From Chloroflexota bacterium (GTDB lineage Bacteria > Chloroflexota > Anaerolineae > SpSt-313), in contig JAKPJZ010000103.1 of NCBI GenBank assembly GCA_029553955.1, positions 1 to 40,634 of the forward strand: a stretch of DNA of 40,634 nt. Direction: 5' to 3'. Positions 1-7,802 of this stretch are shown piece after piece. The position numbers and the translations under genes were made by a program. Numbering within the stretch: position 1 is the first letter of the stretch; each line of letters opens with the position of its first letter. Under the pieces are notes generated by a model. It saw only the letters and a program-made list of their open reading frames with translations. It ran no database searches and had not been told where the DNA came from.

Positions 1-295
1 TCGGTCCAGCTCGCGCCGCTGCTGACAGGCGATCCCGCCTCCCGCAGGGTGGGCCCCCCTACCGTTCCCCCGTCGCGGGGGAATTGGGTCGCCCGACCGC
101 ATCCTGTGCGGCCAAGAAGCGGCAAGCGAGCGATGCTGTGCGGGCGAAGACAGCCCAATTCCCCCGCGACGGGGGAACGCAAGGGGGGCCCCACCCGTGG
201 GTATGGGCAGGCGTCTGGCTGGGTTCTTGCCAATCGCCTGCCCGCCATGGAAATCGGTGTGACAGGTCTTCGAAGACCTGTCAGGTGTACTGCCC
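1..295. repeat. Composite palindromic repeat, copy A (cut by window edge)
   Basis: This is one of five related intergenic repeats (others near 3.0, 11.5, 15.6 and 19.0 kb). The core at about 51-191 has long inverted ends: a left arm reading GGGCCCCCCTACCGTTCCCC and a right arm carrying its reverse complement, around a non-palindromic middle that is conserved between copies. The outer part ends in a short hairpin at about 266-292 built on TGACAGGTCT/AGACCTGTCA. The open frame of the following kinase runs through this repeat, but that stretch is repeat-derived and was excluded from the gene. Confidence 0.85.
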
Positions 296-348
296 CGGCC
301 GGCTCGCGGCCATCATTGACGTCTACACCAGGGGATCGTCCGTCAGAC

Positions 349-2394
349 ATGGCACATCCATCGGCAATCATCGAAGCGCAACCCACGCCCCGCCCGGCCT
401 CCGGCTGGTTGGCCGCGGCCGGTTGGCTGTTCTTGCTCTCCTACGCGCAAGACAGCATCCTGCCGCGCCTGGCCTCGCCCGGCTTGCAGGCGTACCTGCT
501 GCAGCCGCTCTTGTGGCTGGGCACCGGCGCCTGCGCAGCCTACGCCTGGTGGCGCGCGCGGCAGAGCCTGCCCGCGGCCAACCGGCGGCTGCTGGCAGCG
601 GCGGCGGTGGCCGCGGTGCTGCAAGTGGCGCTGGCCATTGTCGGCGGCACCGTCGACGGCTTTCGCCCCTCGCTGCACGCCGGCCGGCTGGGCCCGCTGC
701 TCCTGACCGGCTGGGCCACGGCAGCGCAGCTCGTGGGCCTCGAGCTGGTGCGCTGGTGGCTCGTCACCGCGCTGCGGCCACGCGGCGCCGGCTGGGCCTT
801 GGCGGCGGGGGCGCTCGTGCCCTGGCTGACGCAGAGCGGCCTGTGGACGCTGGCGCTGCCCGGCACGCCGGTGGGCGCCGCCACCCTTGTCGGCCAGCGC
901 CTGCTGCCCGCGGCCACCGAGAGCCTGCTCGCCACCTACCTGACGATGGCCGGTGGCGCGCCAGCAGCGTTGGGCTACCGCGGCATCCTGGCGGCGTTCG
1001 ATGCGTTCTCGCCGGTGCTGCCTGACCTGCACTGGCCCACGGCGGCGCTGTTGGCCCTCGGCGGCCCGCTGGCCGGCTGGCTTGTCGTGTCGGACCGGCT
1101 GCAGCAGGAGCGCCTGAACCGGGCGCTGGAGCACGGCATCGCCACCCGCACCGCCGATCTCTCGCGGGCCAACGCCCTGCTGCTGGCGCAGATCGTCGAG
1201 CGCCAGAGCGCCGAAGAAATGCTGCAGCGTCGCAACCGCGAGCTGGCCACGCTCAACGCCGTGGCTGCCGCCGTCGCCTCGCTGGAGCTGGAGCTGCTGG
1301 TCGAGCCCCTGACCCAACTCCTCGCCGCCGAGCTGGGCATCCGCGCCGGGGCGCTCTACAGCTATGAGGCCGATGGGCATCTCCGCCTGCGGGCGGCGTG
1401 GGGGGCCGAGGGCCGGGCGCTGGCCCCGGCACACATTCGGGGGCTGGGGTCCCTCACCGCTGCAGCGGGAGGGGCCCAAGGGGTGCGCACGCCCCCAGCG
1501 CTGGCCGACGCGCTGTCACCTGCCCTGAGCGCAGGCCGGGGATCGCGCGACGTCCGCCTCTTCCTGCCTCTGCGCTCCAGCGGCGAGCCGCGCGGCGCCC
1601 TCTGCCTCTACGGCGTCGACCCGGCGAGCTTGAGTGCCAGCGACCGCGCGTTCTACGAGGCCCTCGCGGCGCAGGTCGGCGTGGCCATGCGCAACGCCAG
1701 CCTGTATGCGGAGGTGCGCGCCGGGCGCGAGCGGCTGCAGGCGCTCTCGCGCCGCCTGGTGGAGGCGCAGGAGGTCGAGCGGCGCAACATCGCCCGCGAG
1801 CTACACGACGAGGCCGCGCAGGCGCTGACCTCGTTGCAGCTCGGCCTGGGCCTGCTCGAGCGCCGTGCCGGCGATGCCGAGGCCAGCCGCATCCGCGTGG
1901 CGCAGCTCAAAGAGATTGCCGAGCGCATTGCCGAGGGCCTGCACCGGCTGGCCACCGACCTGCGGCCCGCCAGCCTCGACCATGCGGGCCTCGTGCCGGC
2001 GCTGCGCCAGTACACGGGCGCGCTCGCCGCCGAGCACGGCCTGGAGCTGCAGCTCGAGGCGGTGGGGCTGGGTGGCGAGCGCCTGGCGCCGCAGGCCGAG
2101 GCGGCGGTCTTTCGCATCGTGCAGGAGGCGCTGGCCAACGTGGTGCGCCACGCCCAGGCCACCCGCGCCGGGGTCATCCTCGAGCGGCGCGACGGCCACC
2201 TGCTCGTCATCGTCGAAGACGACGGCGCCGGCTTTGACCTGCAGCGGGCTGCCCAGGGCGAGCGACTCGGCCTCCTCGGCATGCGCGAGCGCGCCGAGAT
2301 GCTGGGGGGCACGCTGAGCGTCGAGACGGCCCCCGGCAAAGGGACGACGGTGACAGTGGAGGTGCCCTATGTCAGTGCGCATCCTGGTGGCTGA
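349..2394 (+). CDS. Membrane-anchored NarL-family sensor histidine kinase with GAF domain
   Basis: A 681-residue sensor kinase. The first ~245 residues are hydrophobic with several predicted membrane segments (for example WLFLLSY). A linker helix follows, then a GAF-like domain at roughly 298-455. A HisKA_3 dimerisation domain carries the phospho-acceptor His at 486 in NIARELHDEAAQALTSL. A C-terminal HATPase shows the N box (FRIVQEALANVVRHA) and the GLGLLGMRERAEMLGG-like G box. By family knowledge it autophosphorylates and passes phosphate to the response regulator whose start overlaps its last 26 bases. ATG at 349 was chosen because upstream in-frame codons lie in an intergenic repeat; the ribosome site is weak. 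The signal sensed is unknown. Confidence 0.9.
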   Translation: MAHPSAIIEAQPTPRPASGWLAAAGWLFLLSYAQDSILPRLASPGLQAYLLQPLLWLGTGACAAYAWWRARQSLPAANRRLLAAAAVAAVLQVALAIVGGTVDGFRPSLHAGRLGPLLLTGWATAAQLVGLELVRWWLVTALRPRGAGWALAAGALVPWLTQSGLWTLALPGTPVGAATLVGQRLLPAATESLLATYLTMAGGAPAALGYRGILAAFDAFSPVLPDLHWPTAALLALGGPLAGWLVVSDRLQQERLNRALEHGIATRTADLSRANALLLAQIVERQSAEEMLQRRNRELATLNAVAAAVASLELELLVEPLTQLLAAELGIRAGALYSYEADGHLRLRAAWGAEGRALAPAHIRGLGSLTAAAGGAQGVRTPPALADALSPALSAGRGSRDVRLFLPLRSSGEPRGALCLYGVDPASLSASDRAFYEALAAQVGVAMRNASLYAEVRAGRERLQALSRRLVEAQEVERRNIARELHDEAAQALTSLQLGLGLLERRAGDAEASRIRVAQLKEIAERIAEGLHRLATDLRPASLDHAGLVPALRQYTGALAAEHGLELQLEAVGLGGERLAPQAEAAVFRIVQEALANVVRHAQATRAGVILERRDGHLLVIVEDDGAGFDLQRAAQGERLGLLGMRERAEMLGGTLSVETAPGKGTTVTVEVPYVSAHPGG

Positions 2395-3004
2395 CGACCA
2401 TGGCCTGGTGCGGGCCGGCCTGCGCGCGCTCCTGAACGACGAGCCGAACCTGGAGGTCGTCGGCGAGGCGGCCGACGGCGCCGAGGCCCTGGCGCAGGCC
2501 GCCGAGCTCGCGCCCGACGTGGTGCTCATGGACGTCAGCATGCCGGGCCTGGGCGGCATCGAAGCGACGCGCCGCCTCATGGAGCGGGCGCCGGGCACGC
2601 GCATTCTGATAATGACCGTGCACGAAGACGAGGGCCTGCTGCAAGAGAGCATCCGCGCGGGCGCCGCGGGCTATATCGTCAAGCGGGCGCTCGAATCGGA
2701 GCTGATCGACGCCATCCGCGCCGTGTGCCAGGGCCACATCTACGTGCACCCGGCCATGACCCGCGCCCTCTTGGGCGGCGCGCCTAGCGCCTCGGCCGAC
2801 GACGAGTCGCACGAGCCACTGACGCCGCGCGAGCGCGAGGTGCTCGTGCGCATCGCCCAGGGCTACACCAGCCGCCAGATTGCCGACGAGTGGACCATCA
2901 GCGTGCGCACCGTCGAGAGCCACCGCGCCAACCTCATGGCCAAGCTCGGCCTGCGCAGCCGCGCCGACGTGGTGCGCTATGCCAGGGAGCATGGCTACCT
3001 GTAG
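2369..3004 (+). CDS. NarL/FixJ-type response regulator
   Basis: A 211-residue response regulator. The N-terminal receiver domain has the acidic pair in ILVADDH, the phospho-acceptor Asp55 in VVLMDVSMPG and the conserved Lys near 105 (YIVKRA). The C-terminal LuxR-type helix-turn-helix is clear: PLTPREREVLVRIAQGYTSR, followed by QIADEWTISVRTVESHRANL. The start overlaps the end of the kinase gene in another frame, so the two are almost certainly co-transcribed and translationally coupled. By family knowledge it binds DNA as a dimer after phosphorylation. The target is not evident; the next gene downstream, after a repeat, is the first gene of the surface-protein island, but a regulatory link is only a guess. 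Confidence 0.95.
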   Translation: MSVRILVADDHGLVRAGLRALLNDEPNLEVVGEAADGAEALAQAAELAPDVVLMDVSMPGLGGIEATRRLMERAPGTRILIMTVHEDEGLLQESIRAGAAGYIVKRALESELIDAIRAVCQGHIYVHPAMTRALLGGAPSASADDESHEPLTPREREVLVRIAQGYTSRQIADEWTISVRTVESHRANLMAKLGLRSRADVVRYAREHGYL

Positions 3005-3010
3005 CGGCCG

Positions 3011-3332
3011 TACACCTGACACAGCGATTTCCATGGCAGGGAGGCGATTGGCAAGAACTCCGTCAGGGGCTTGCCCATGCCGCGGCTGAGGCCCCCCTAC
3101 CGTTCCCCCGTCGCGGGGGAATTGGGGTCGCACAACCGCGTCCTGTGTGGCCAAGCGGCAAAGGAACGATGCGGGGCGGCGAGAGCCAGCCTAATTCCCC
3201 CGCGACGGGGGAACGGTAGGGGGGCCTCAGCCTGCAGGAAGCGGAGTCCTCCGTCAGCCGCGGCGCCAGGCGGGCCGAGTTCTCGTCAGAAAGCCGGCGC
3301 TCGCCGCTCGTCAGAGTAATCGGTCTGACAGC
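3011..3332. repeat. Composite palindromic repeat, copy B
   Basis: This copy is in the opposite orientation to copy A. It starts 7 bases after the response-regulator stop. The core lies at about 3090-3226, with arms reading GGCCCCCCTACCGTTCCCCC and the reverse complement, and the conserved middle (GTGTGGCCAAG). The outer arms carry GGCGATTGGCAAGAACTCCG on the left and the GTCAGCCGCGGCG...TCAGAAAGC side on the right. It fills most of the gap to the next promoter. Confidence 0.85.
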
Positions 3333-3422
3333 CAGCCGGTGCTGCAGCCTATCTCCGTAGTTTCTACTGACCGTCCGACCCCCTGCTTCCGCACCGGCTA
3401 CGGAGCCGCTCACCCCTCAGTC

Positions 3423-3466
3423 CGGTACTTCTCACGCTTACGCCCCGTGGCAGTCTGCGCTATAGT
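3423..3466 (+). promoter_or_regulatory. Promoter of first TasA-like gene, with shared upstream motif
   Basis: A -10 box TATAGT lies at 3461-3466 (preceded by TGCGC); a weak -35 could start at 3438. Upstream is CGGTACTTCTCACGCTTACG, which matches CGGTACTTCATACGCTGCAC ahead of the next two TasA-like genes at nearly the same distance from the -10. That points to a common activator site or shared descent of the promoters. Confidence 0.6.
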
Positions 3467-3525
3467 AGGGGTAGGGTGAGGTAAGGCTCGCCCACTTTGC
3501 CGTACCCACGGAAGGAGCGCCGCAC

Positions 3526-4194
3526 ATGCCTACTCGTTTTGCCCTCACCGCAACGATGGCCCTGCTCCTGGGCCTGGCGCTGCTCGTGGCCGCGGGCAGC
3601 CCCCTGGCCGCGCTGACCGGCTTTACCGCTGCCGCCGCCAGCGCCGCCGACCCCGACCTGCAGCTCGTCGCCTGCAGCTCGGGGCTGACCCTGCCCGTGC
3701 ACCTGACCAACATGGCGCCGAGCGTGTGGTACGACGGCGCCTGCACCGGCGTGGCCAATGCAGCCACGAGCGGCACGCGCATGAGCTACAACTTCCACGT
3801 GAAGGCTGGCTCGCCCACCGAATCGGTCACAGGCATGTTCGACCTCATCTACGTGCGCGTGCGCGCCCAGGGTCTCGGCGACCCCCACGGCTGGCCGGTG
3901 GTCTACGAGGGCCGGCTGTGGGACCTGCTGGTCGGCCCCGCCCAGCTCGACCCCGGCGCCGCCCACTATTACTTCTTCGAGTTCCAGTTGCACGAGAGCA
4001 TGGGCAACCCCTACCAGGGCGCCACGGCCACCTGCGACCTGCTCTTTGAAGCCACCGCTGTCAACGGCCCCAGCAGCGACGACAACGGCGACGGCGACGG
4101 CGGCGAGATCACCGCCCTGAGCACTGGCCCGGCGGGCGAGCCGCTGCTCTTCCTGCTGCCGGTCACCGGCGCGGAGACGCCCCAGGGCCAGTGA
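3526..4194 (+). CDS. Secreted TasA/camelysin-like protein with C-terminal LPVTG motif
   Basis: A 222-residue protein with an N-terminal signal sequence (residues ~5-35, hydrophobic, ending in AAAASAADP). The mature part ends in a segment typical of camelysin/TasA-like proteins: VVYEGRLWDLL, then FFEFQLHESMGNPYQGATAT and CDLLFEA. It is followed by an Asp/Gly-rich linker and FLLPVTGAETPQGQ at the end. LPVTG (residues 211-215) fits the LPXTG sortase signal, but the usual membrane helix and basic tail after it are absent. A ribosome site (GGAAGGAG) precedes the ATG. It is the first gene of the island that also encodes signal peptidases and a sortase, so a role as a surface-anchored matrix component is plausible. 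Family assignment is by pattern, not by alignment. Confidence 0.7.
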   Translation: MPTRFALTATMALLLGLALLVAAGSPLAALTGFTAAAASAADPDLQLVACSSGLTLPVHLTNMAPSVWYDGACTGVANAATSGTRMSYNFHVKAGSPTESVTGMFDLIYVRVRAQGLGDPHGWPVVYEGRLWDLLVGPAQLDPGAAHYYFFEFQLHESMGNPYQGATATCDLLFEATAVNGPSSDDNGDGDGGEITALSTGPAGEPLLFLLPVTGAETPQGQ

Positions 4195-4201
4195 GCGCAG
4201 G

Positions 4202-4268
4202 GGCGTTTGGAGCACGAAGAGCTTGCCCTGAACACAGTGAAGGGCAAGCTCTTCGTGCTCCAAACGCC
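4202..4268. terminator. Long perfect hairpin after the LPVTG protein
   Basis: Two perfect 28-base arms (4202-4229 and 4241-4268; the left arm begins GGCGTTTGGAGCACGAAGAG) surround an 11-base loop. It begins 7 bases after the stop codon. There is no T-run, so it could act as a transcript-end stabiliser or weak terminator, or be a palindromic repeat insertion. Confidence 0.6.
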
Positions 4269-4341
4269 TCTCGCTCGGCATGATCGTTACTCATGCACAC
4301 AGCCCCCTTTGTGTCCTGCCGATTTGAAAATGGGCGGATCA

Positions 4342-4413
4342 CACCGCAGAGACGCGGAGGTCGCAGAGGTCCCCTTGGTTCATTCCCTCAGCGCCCTCTG
4401 CGCCTCTGCGGTG
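4342..4413. repeat. Inverted repeat, CACCGCAGAG family, copy 1
   Basis: Arms CACCGCAGAGACGCGGAGG (4342-4360) and CCTCTGCGCCTCTGCGGTG (4395-4413) nearly match. The same family recurs at 34034-34135 and 35118-35189. It is an intergenic palindrome with no coding potential. Confidence 0.75.
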
Positions 4414-4483
4414 AGCCCGTTCTAGTGCGCGGTGGTGAGCGTCGCGCTCATGAACACTTCGTGGTGATCGGCCCCCGTCGGTA

Positions 4484-4634
4484 ACCCCCCACCGTCCCCC
4501 CGCGAGGGAAGGATAGGCCGTCGCCGCTGCGACCGAGCTACCGTCGGCGCCCCCCCACCCTTCGCAACACGCGCAGCCGCCTGCCCGCGCTGCCAACCAC
4601 CTATCCCCCCTCTCGGGAGGGGACGGTGGGGGGT
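4484..4634. repeat. 151-bp element with ~34-base inverted ends
   Basis: The left end at 4484-4517 (ACCCCCCACCGTCCCCCCGC...) and the right end at 4600-4634 are imperfect reverse complements. The layout, C-rich arms around a unique ~80-base middle, resembles the core of the composite repeats and it may be a distant relative. It sits in a 970-base gene-free stretch. Confidence 0.65.
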
Positions 4635-4737
4635 CACCCCTCGCGTCGTTCTCCGTAGCATCTACGTAGCCGCGCCCCGCAGCGCCCCCGTAGTCAATCC
4701 GCAGAACCCCGCACGCCAGGTTCGGTACTTCATACGC

Positions 4738-4766
4738 TGCACAGGCGCCGCGAAATCTGCTAAAGT
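4738..4766 (+). promoter_or_regulatory. Promoter of second TasA-like gene
   Basis: -35 TGCACA (4738-4743), 17-base spacer, extended -10 TGC-TAAAGT (4761-4766). The same boxes and spacing recur at 6025-6053 in the duplicated leader of the next gene. The leader downstream can fold a strong hairpin around GGCCCCAGGCGGTGGC. It is nearly 400 bases long, so post-transcriptional control is possible. Confidence 0.65.
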
Positions 4767-4905
4767 AAAGCTGACGTAAAAGAGCACGGCCCCAGGCGGT
4801 GGCTGCCACCTCGGGCCGCAGGCGAGGGATGCTCGGGCCGCACCCCATAGCGCACGGAGAGTGTACACCCCTTCTCCGCCCAGTGCAAGGCCCGCAAGCC
4901 CCAAG

Positions 4906-5025
4906 GTGCATCCCAGGACCGTCGGGAGCTTTTGAACCACGAAGGCCACGAAGGGCCTTGGACGGCCTCTTTGTGCCCTTCGTGGTGATCGGCCCCCGTC
5001 GGCTACCGGCGATTCTGGGATACAC
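4906..5025. repeat. 120-bp element inserted in the leader of the second TasA-like gene
   Basis: The ends GTGCATCCCAG (4906-4916) and CTGGGATACAC (5015-5025) are inverted. Inside is a second inverted pair built on ACCACGAAGG/CCTTCGTGGT. The otherwise duplicated leader upstream of the gene at 6318 lacks it, so it looks like an insertion after the duplication. A 22-base piece ending in GATCGGCCCCCGTCGG also occurs at 4462-4483. Confidence 0.6.
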
Positions 5026-5164
5026 CCGCAGCCTCAAGAGGGAGGTGGATCGAGGAGAGCGTGGCTTCTTCTTGACCATACGCACGGCCGCCCGTCCGCT
5101 ACGGGCACGCCCGGCGCCACAGAGGCCGCCGGCAGGACTTGCCAAAGGAGAAAGGGGTACCATC

Positions 5165-5779
5165 ATGCGCACGAGATTGGTCCTGAGCGCCGTCATCGCC
5201 CTGCTGCTCATCGGCGTGCTGGGCAGCGGCCTGCTGAGCACCGGTGCCTACTACAGCGACACCGAGACCAGCACCGGCAACAGCTTCACCGCCGGCACGC
5301 TCGACCTCAAAGTCGACGGCAAGGATGACCCAGACGTCGTGCACCTCGTTCGAACGGATCTCAAGCCAAATCCTGCGTGGTCGCACAGCTATGGCGGGCA
5401 GTGGGTCCTCAAGAACGCCGGGACGCTGCCGGGCCGCTTCTCGATGCAGATCGTGAATATCAAGAACTATGAGAACACCTGCATCGAGCCCGAGACGGGA
5501 GACACCACCTGCGACGTCGGCCCCGACCAGGGCGAGTTGGGCAGCATTATGTACGGCAAGTGGCTGCGAAACCAAGCCCCGTGGGGTGGTTGGGGATCCG
5601 TGTTCAACCCAATCAACTCGGCTGCAGGTATGGTGGTAACTGGGGATATTCTGGCTCCAGGGTCCACCGTGAACGCCTACCTGGATCTCGAGTTTGACAC
5701 CCATCCGACCGGCGACAATCTCGCCCAGAGTGACAGCCTCGAGCTCGATATCGTGTTCAGCCTCGTCCAGGAACCCTAG
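5165..5779 (+). CDS. TasA/camelysin-family secreted protein
   Basis: A 204-residue protein with the family hallmark. A positively charged start (MRTR) and hydrophobic helix (to about residue 25) are followed by STGAYYSDTETSTGNSFTAG and then TLDLKVDG. This is the processing region that SipW-type signal peptidases cut in Bacillus TasA and camelysin. The rest is a predicted beta-rich domain ending in LDLEFDTHPTGDNLAQSDSL, typical of the family. ATG at 5165 has a good ribosome site (AAAGGAGAAAGG) and aligns residue-for-residue with the start of the paralogue at 6318. It is a paralogue by recent duplication: the first ~48 residues and the upstream leader are nearly identical, while the mature domains have diverged. 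Expected role: extracellular fibre or matrix subunit. Confidence 0.85.
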   Translation: MRTRLVLSAVIALLLIGVLGSGLLSTGAYYSDTETSTGNSFTAGTLDLKVDGKDDPDVVHLVRTDLKPNPAWSHSYGGQWVLKNAGTLPGRFSMQIVNIKNYENTCIEPETGDTTCDVGPDQGELGSIMYGKWLRNQAPWGGWGSVFNPINSAAGMVVTGDILAPGSTVNAYLDLEFDTHPTGDNLAQSDSLELDIVFSLVQEP

Positions 5780-5833
5780 TTTGGGCCAGGGGGCCTCCGC
5801 CCCTGATCCGTAGCCAACCAGGGACCAGTCTAC

Positions 5834-5868
5834 CGCCGGGGGAGCCGGTTGCATCAGCTCCCCCGGCG
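5834..5868 (+). terminator. Intrinsic terminator after second TasA-like gene
   Basis: A GC-rich stem (GCCGGGGGAGC at 5835-5845 with GCTCCCCCGGC at 5857-5867) with an 11-base loop is followed by GTTTCT. It lies 55 bases after the stop codon. Confidence 0.7.
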
Positions 5869-5936
5869 TTTCTATGCGCCGGCTGAGTGTCATGAGACAG
5901 CCCACGGCCCTCCGTAGCGTCTGCGCATTGTCGCAC

Positions 5937-6317
5937 TCTCCGTAGCATCTACGTAGCCGCGCCCCGCAGCGCCCCCGTAGTCAATCCGCAGAACCCCGCG
6001 CCTCACGTTCGGTACTTCATACGCTGCACAGGCGCCGCGAAATCTGCTAAAGTAAAGCTGACGTAAAAGAGCACGGCCCCAGGCGGTGGCTGCCACCTGG
6101 GGCCGCAGGCCGGGATGCTCGGGCCGCACCCCACGATACAGGGATATTGTACACCCCTTCTCCGCCCGGTGCAAGGCCCGCAAGCCCGGAAGTCGGAATG
6201 GAGCGAGGAGCGCGCGGCGTCTTCTTGTCCATACGCACGGCCGCCCGTCCGCTACGGGCACGCCCGGCGCCACAGGGGCGACCGGCATCGTTCCTCCAGA
6301 AGAAAGGGGCACACAAC
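5937..6317 (+). repeat. Duplicated promoter and leader (second copy)
   Basis: From about 5937 the sequence repeats that from about 4650 onward: the block starting TCTCCGTAGCATCTACGTAG, then the promoter, then the hairpin leader, and on into the signal-peptide codons of the gene at 6318. Identity is high to about 6180; after that the first copy holds an extra 120-bp element. The remaining part of the 5780-6317 gap holds only the terminator. Confidence 0.8.
6025..6053 (+). promoter_or_regulatory. Promoter of third TasA-like gene
   Basis: -35 TGCACA (6025-6030), 17-base spacer, extended -10 TGC-TAAAGT (6048-6053), inside the duplicated leader. The CGGTACTTCATACGC motif sits just upstream, as at the other two promoters. 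Confidence 0.65.
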
Positions 6318-6941
6318 ATGCGCACGAGATTGGTCCTGAGCGTCGTCATCGCCCTGCTGCTCGTCGGCGTGCTGGGCAGCGGCCTGCTGAGCACCGGTGC
6401 CTACTACAGCGACACTGAGACCAGCACCGGCAACACCTTCAGCGCCGGCACGCTGGACCTCGCTGTGGACGGCAACAACGGCTCGAACACCGTCAAATTT
6501 ACCGTCGCCAACGTCCCACCGCAGTGGGGACCCGCTCTGTACGTCTTCAAGCTCGACAACCTGGGCTCGCTGGCCGGCTTCATCGACCTGCACAGCATCG
6601 CGGTCACGAGCGACGAAAACGGGTGCCTCGAGCCTGAGCAGGCCGCTGGTGATGATCCTACCTCGCCTGTGGGCGAGCTCCAGGATCTGATGGGCCTGCA
6701 CATGTTCGTGGACGAGGCCCCCAGCAACGGCTGGTTCGGGTTTGAGGACACCACGATCCACAATGGCGCGGTGGGCACAATTCTCCCGAACTACGACCTA
6801 AACCTCGGTATCCCCGCGCTGGGCACCAAGTACATCACCGCCCAGATCGGCTGGTGGTCGACGCCCGATGACAACAAGGCCATGAGCGACATCTTCACCT
6901 TCGACATGACCTTCGAGCTGGCCCAGACGGCCGCTCAATAG
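6318..6941 (+). CDS. TasA/camelysin-family secreted protein (paralogue of 5165-5779)
   Basis: A 207-residue protein. The signal peptide and processing region (VLGSGLLSTGAYYSDTETST, then GNTFSAGTLDLAVDG) are nearly identical to those of the gene at 5165. The mature domain is different in sequence but of the same beta-rich type and ends in FDMTFELAQT, close to FDMTFKLDQA of the next paralogue. ATG at 6318 follows AGAAAGG. It lies in its own transcription unit, with a duplicated promoter upstream and a hairpin downstream. Expected to be exported and cut by the SipW-type peptidases encoded at 7803 and 10888. The very high conservation of only the leader and signal region suggests either recent duplication with fast divergence of the mature part, or gene conversion of the 5' end. 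Confidence 0.85.
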   Translation: MRTRLVLSVVIALLLVGVLGSGLLSTGAYYSDTETSTGNTFSAGTLDLAVDGNNGSNTVKFTVANVPPQWGPALYVFKLDNLGSLAGFIDLHSIAVTSDENGCLEPEQAAGDDPTSPVGELQDLMGLHMFVDEAPSNGWFGFEDTTIHNGAVGTILPNYDLNLGIPALGTKYITAQIGWWSTPDDNKAMSDIFTFDMTFELAQTAAQ

Positions 6942-6964
6942 TCCCGTCGCCAGGAGCTGGAGCA

Positions 6965-7012
6965 CAATGTGGGAGGGGTGAGCCCACCACGAAACCCACC
7001 CCTCCCACATTG
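6965..7012 (+). terminator. Hairpin after third TasA-like gene
   Basis: 16-base perfect arms CAATGTGGGAGGGGTG (6965-6980) and CACCCCTCCCACATTG (6997-7012). It starts 24 bases after the stop. There is no T-run, so the terminator role is likely but not certain. Confidence 0.6.
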
Positions 7013-7195
7013 CGAACCCTGACCGAGAACCACAGGCGATGTTGCACAACTCGTACGGAACAGATCGCACCCACCCTACCTACTTCGTACCCTTTCCTGC
7101 GGTTTCCCGGCAAGGCATGACAGGCAAGCCGCCCATGCGCCCGCGCGCGGCCTGGCAGTCGACGAGGCCGAACGCATTTCCGAAGGAGTGCGAGC

Positions 7196-7777
7196 ATGAT
7201 GAAGAGAATCCTGATGAGCTTGCTCACCGTCTGCGCCGTGGCGGCGCTGCTCGGCCTCCTGGGTGGCGGCACCCTGGCCTCGTTCAGCGACAGCGAGACG
7301 AGTGCGGGCAACACCTTCACCGCTGGCACGCTGGTGCTCGAGGTCAACGGCAGCGCCAGCGCCAGCGGCCTCTCATTCACGCTGCCCCCTGCTCCGCTGC
7401 TGCCCGGCAAGAGTGGCCAGGGCGATATCGTGCTCCGCAACGCGGGCAGCATCGACGGCACGCTCGGCATCGCCGTCGCGAACCTGACCGATATCGAGGG
7501 CACGCCAGGTGACCCAGCACCCGGCGAGCTCAGCGGGGTCCTGCTGGTGAGCATGGAATACTCTCGCGACGGCGGCGCGGCCTGGACGCCGCTCGCGTCA
7601 TCTGATGGTCTCCTGTCGACCTGGAACGGCCAGACGTTCGGACCGCTCAGCCTGGGCGCCGGCGAGGGCCTGACCCTCAGGCTACACTGGCAGATGCCGG
7701 CCGACGCCGCCGAGGCCGCGCCCGCCATGGACGACACGGCGACCTTTGATATGACGTTCAAGTTGGACCAGGCCTGA
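7196..7777 (+). CDS. TasA/camelysin-family secreted protein
   Basis: A 193-residue protein. A hydrophobic signal segment (residues 5-27) runs into TLASFSDSETSAGNTFTAGT (residues 27-46), the conserved TasA/camelysin processing motif. The mature part is beta-rich, with NAGSIDGTLGIAVANL (typical of the family) and LHWQMPADAAEAAPAMDDTA before the final FDMTFKLDQA. ATG at 7196 follows AAGGAG with good spacing; a second in-frame ATG comes directly after. Only 25 bases separate it from the signal peptidase gene at 7803, so the two form an operon, as tasA and sipW do in Bacillus. It is the most diverged of the three classical TasA-like paralogues here. Confidence 0.88.
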   Translation: MMKRILMSLLTVCAVAALLGLLGGGTLASFSDSETSAGNTFTAGTLVLEVNGSASASGLSFTLPPAPLLPGKSGQGDIVLRNAGSIDGTLGIAVANLTDIEGTPGDPAPGELSGVLLVSMEYSRDGGAAWTPLASSDGLLSTWNGQTFGPLSLGAGEGLTLRLHWQMPADAAEAAPAMDDTATFDMTFKLDQA

Positions 7778-7802
7778 AGCCCGCGCTCTTGTAGGAGGCA
7801 GC

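Noticed and set aside
49..348. N-terminal extension of the histidine kinase frame by 100 codons
   Set aside because: The extension is encoded by composite repeat copy A, and the same codons occur in repeat copies that are not in front of any kinase.
6060..6150. Cyclic-di-GMP or other known riboswitch in the duplicated leader
   Set aside because: A strong hairpin is present, but I could not match the conserved bases of any known riboswitch class.
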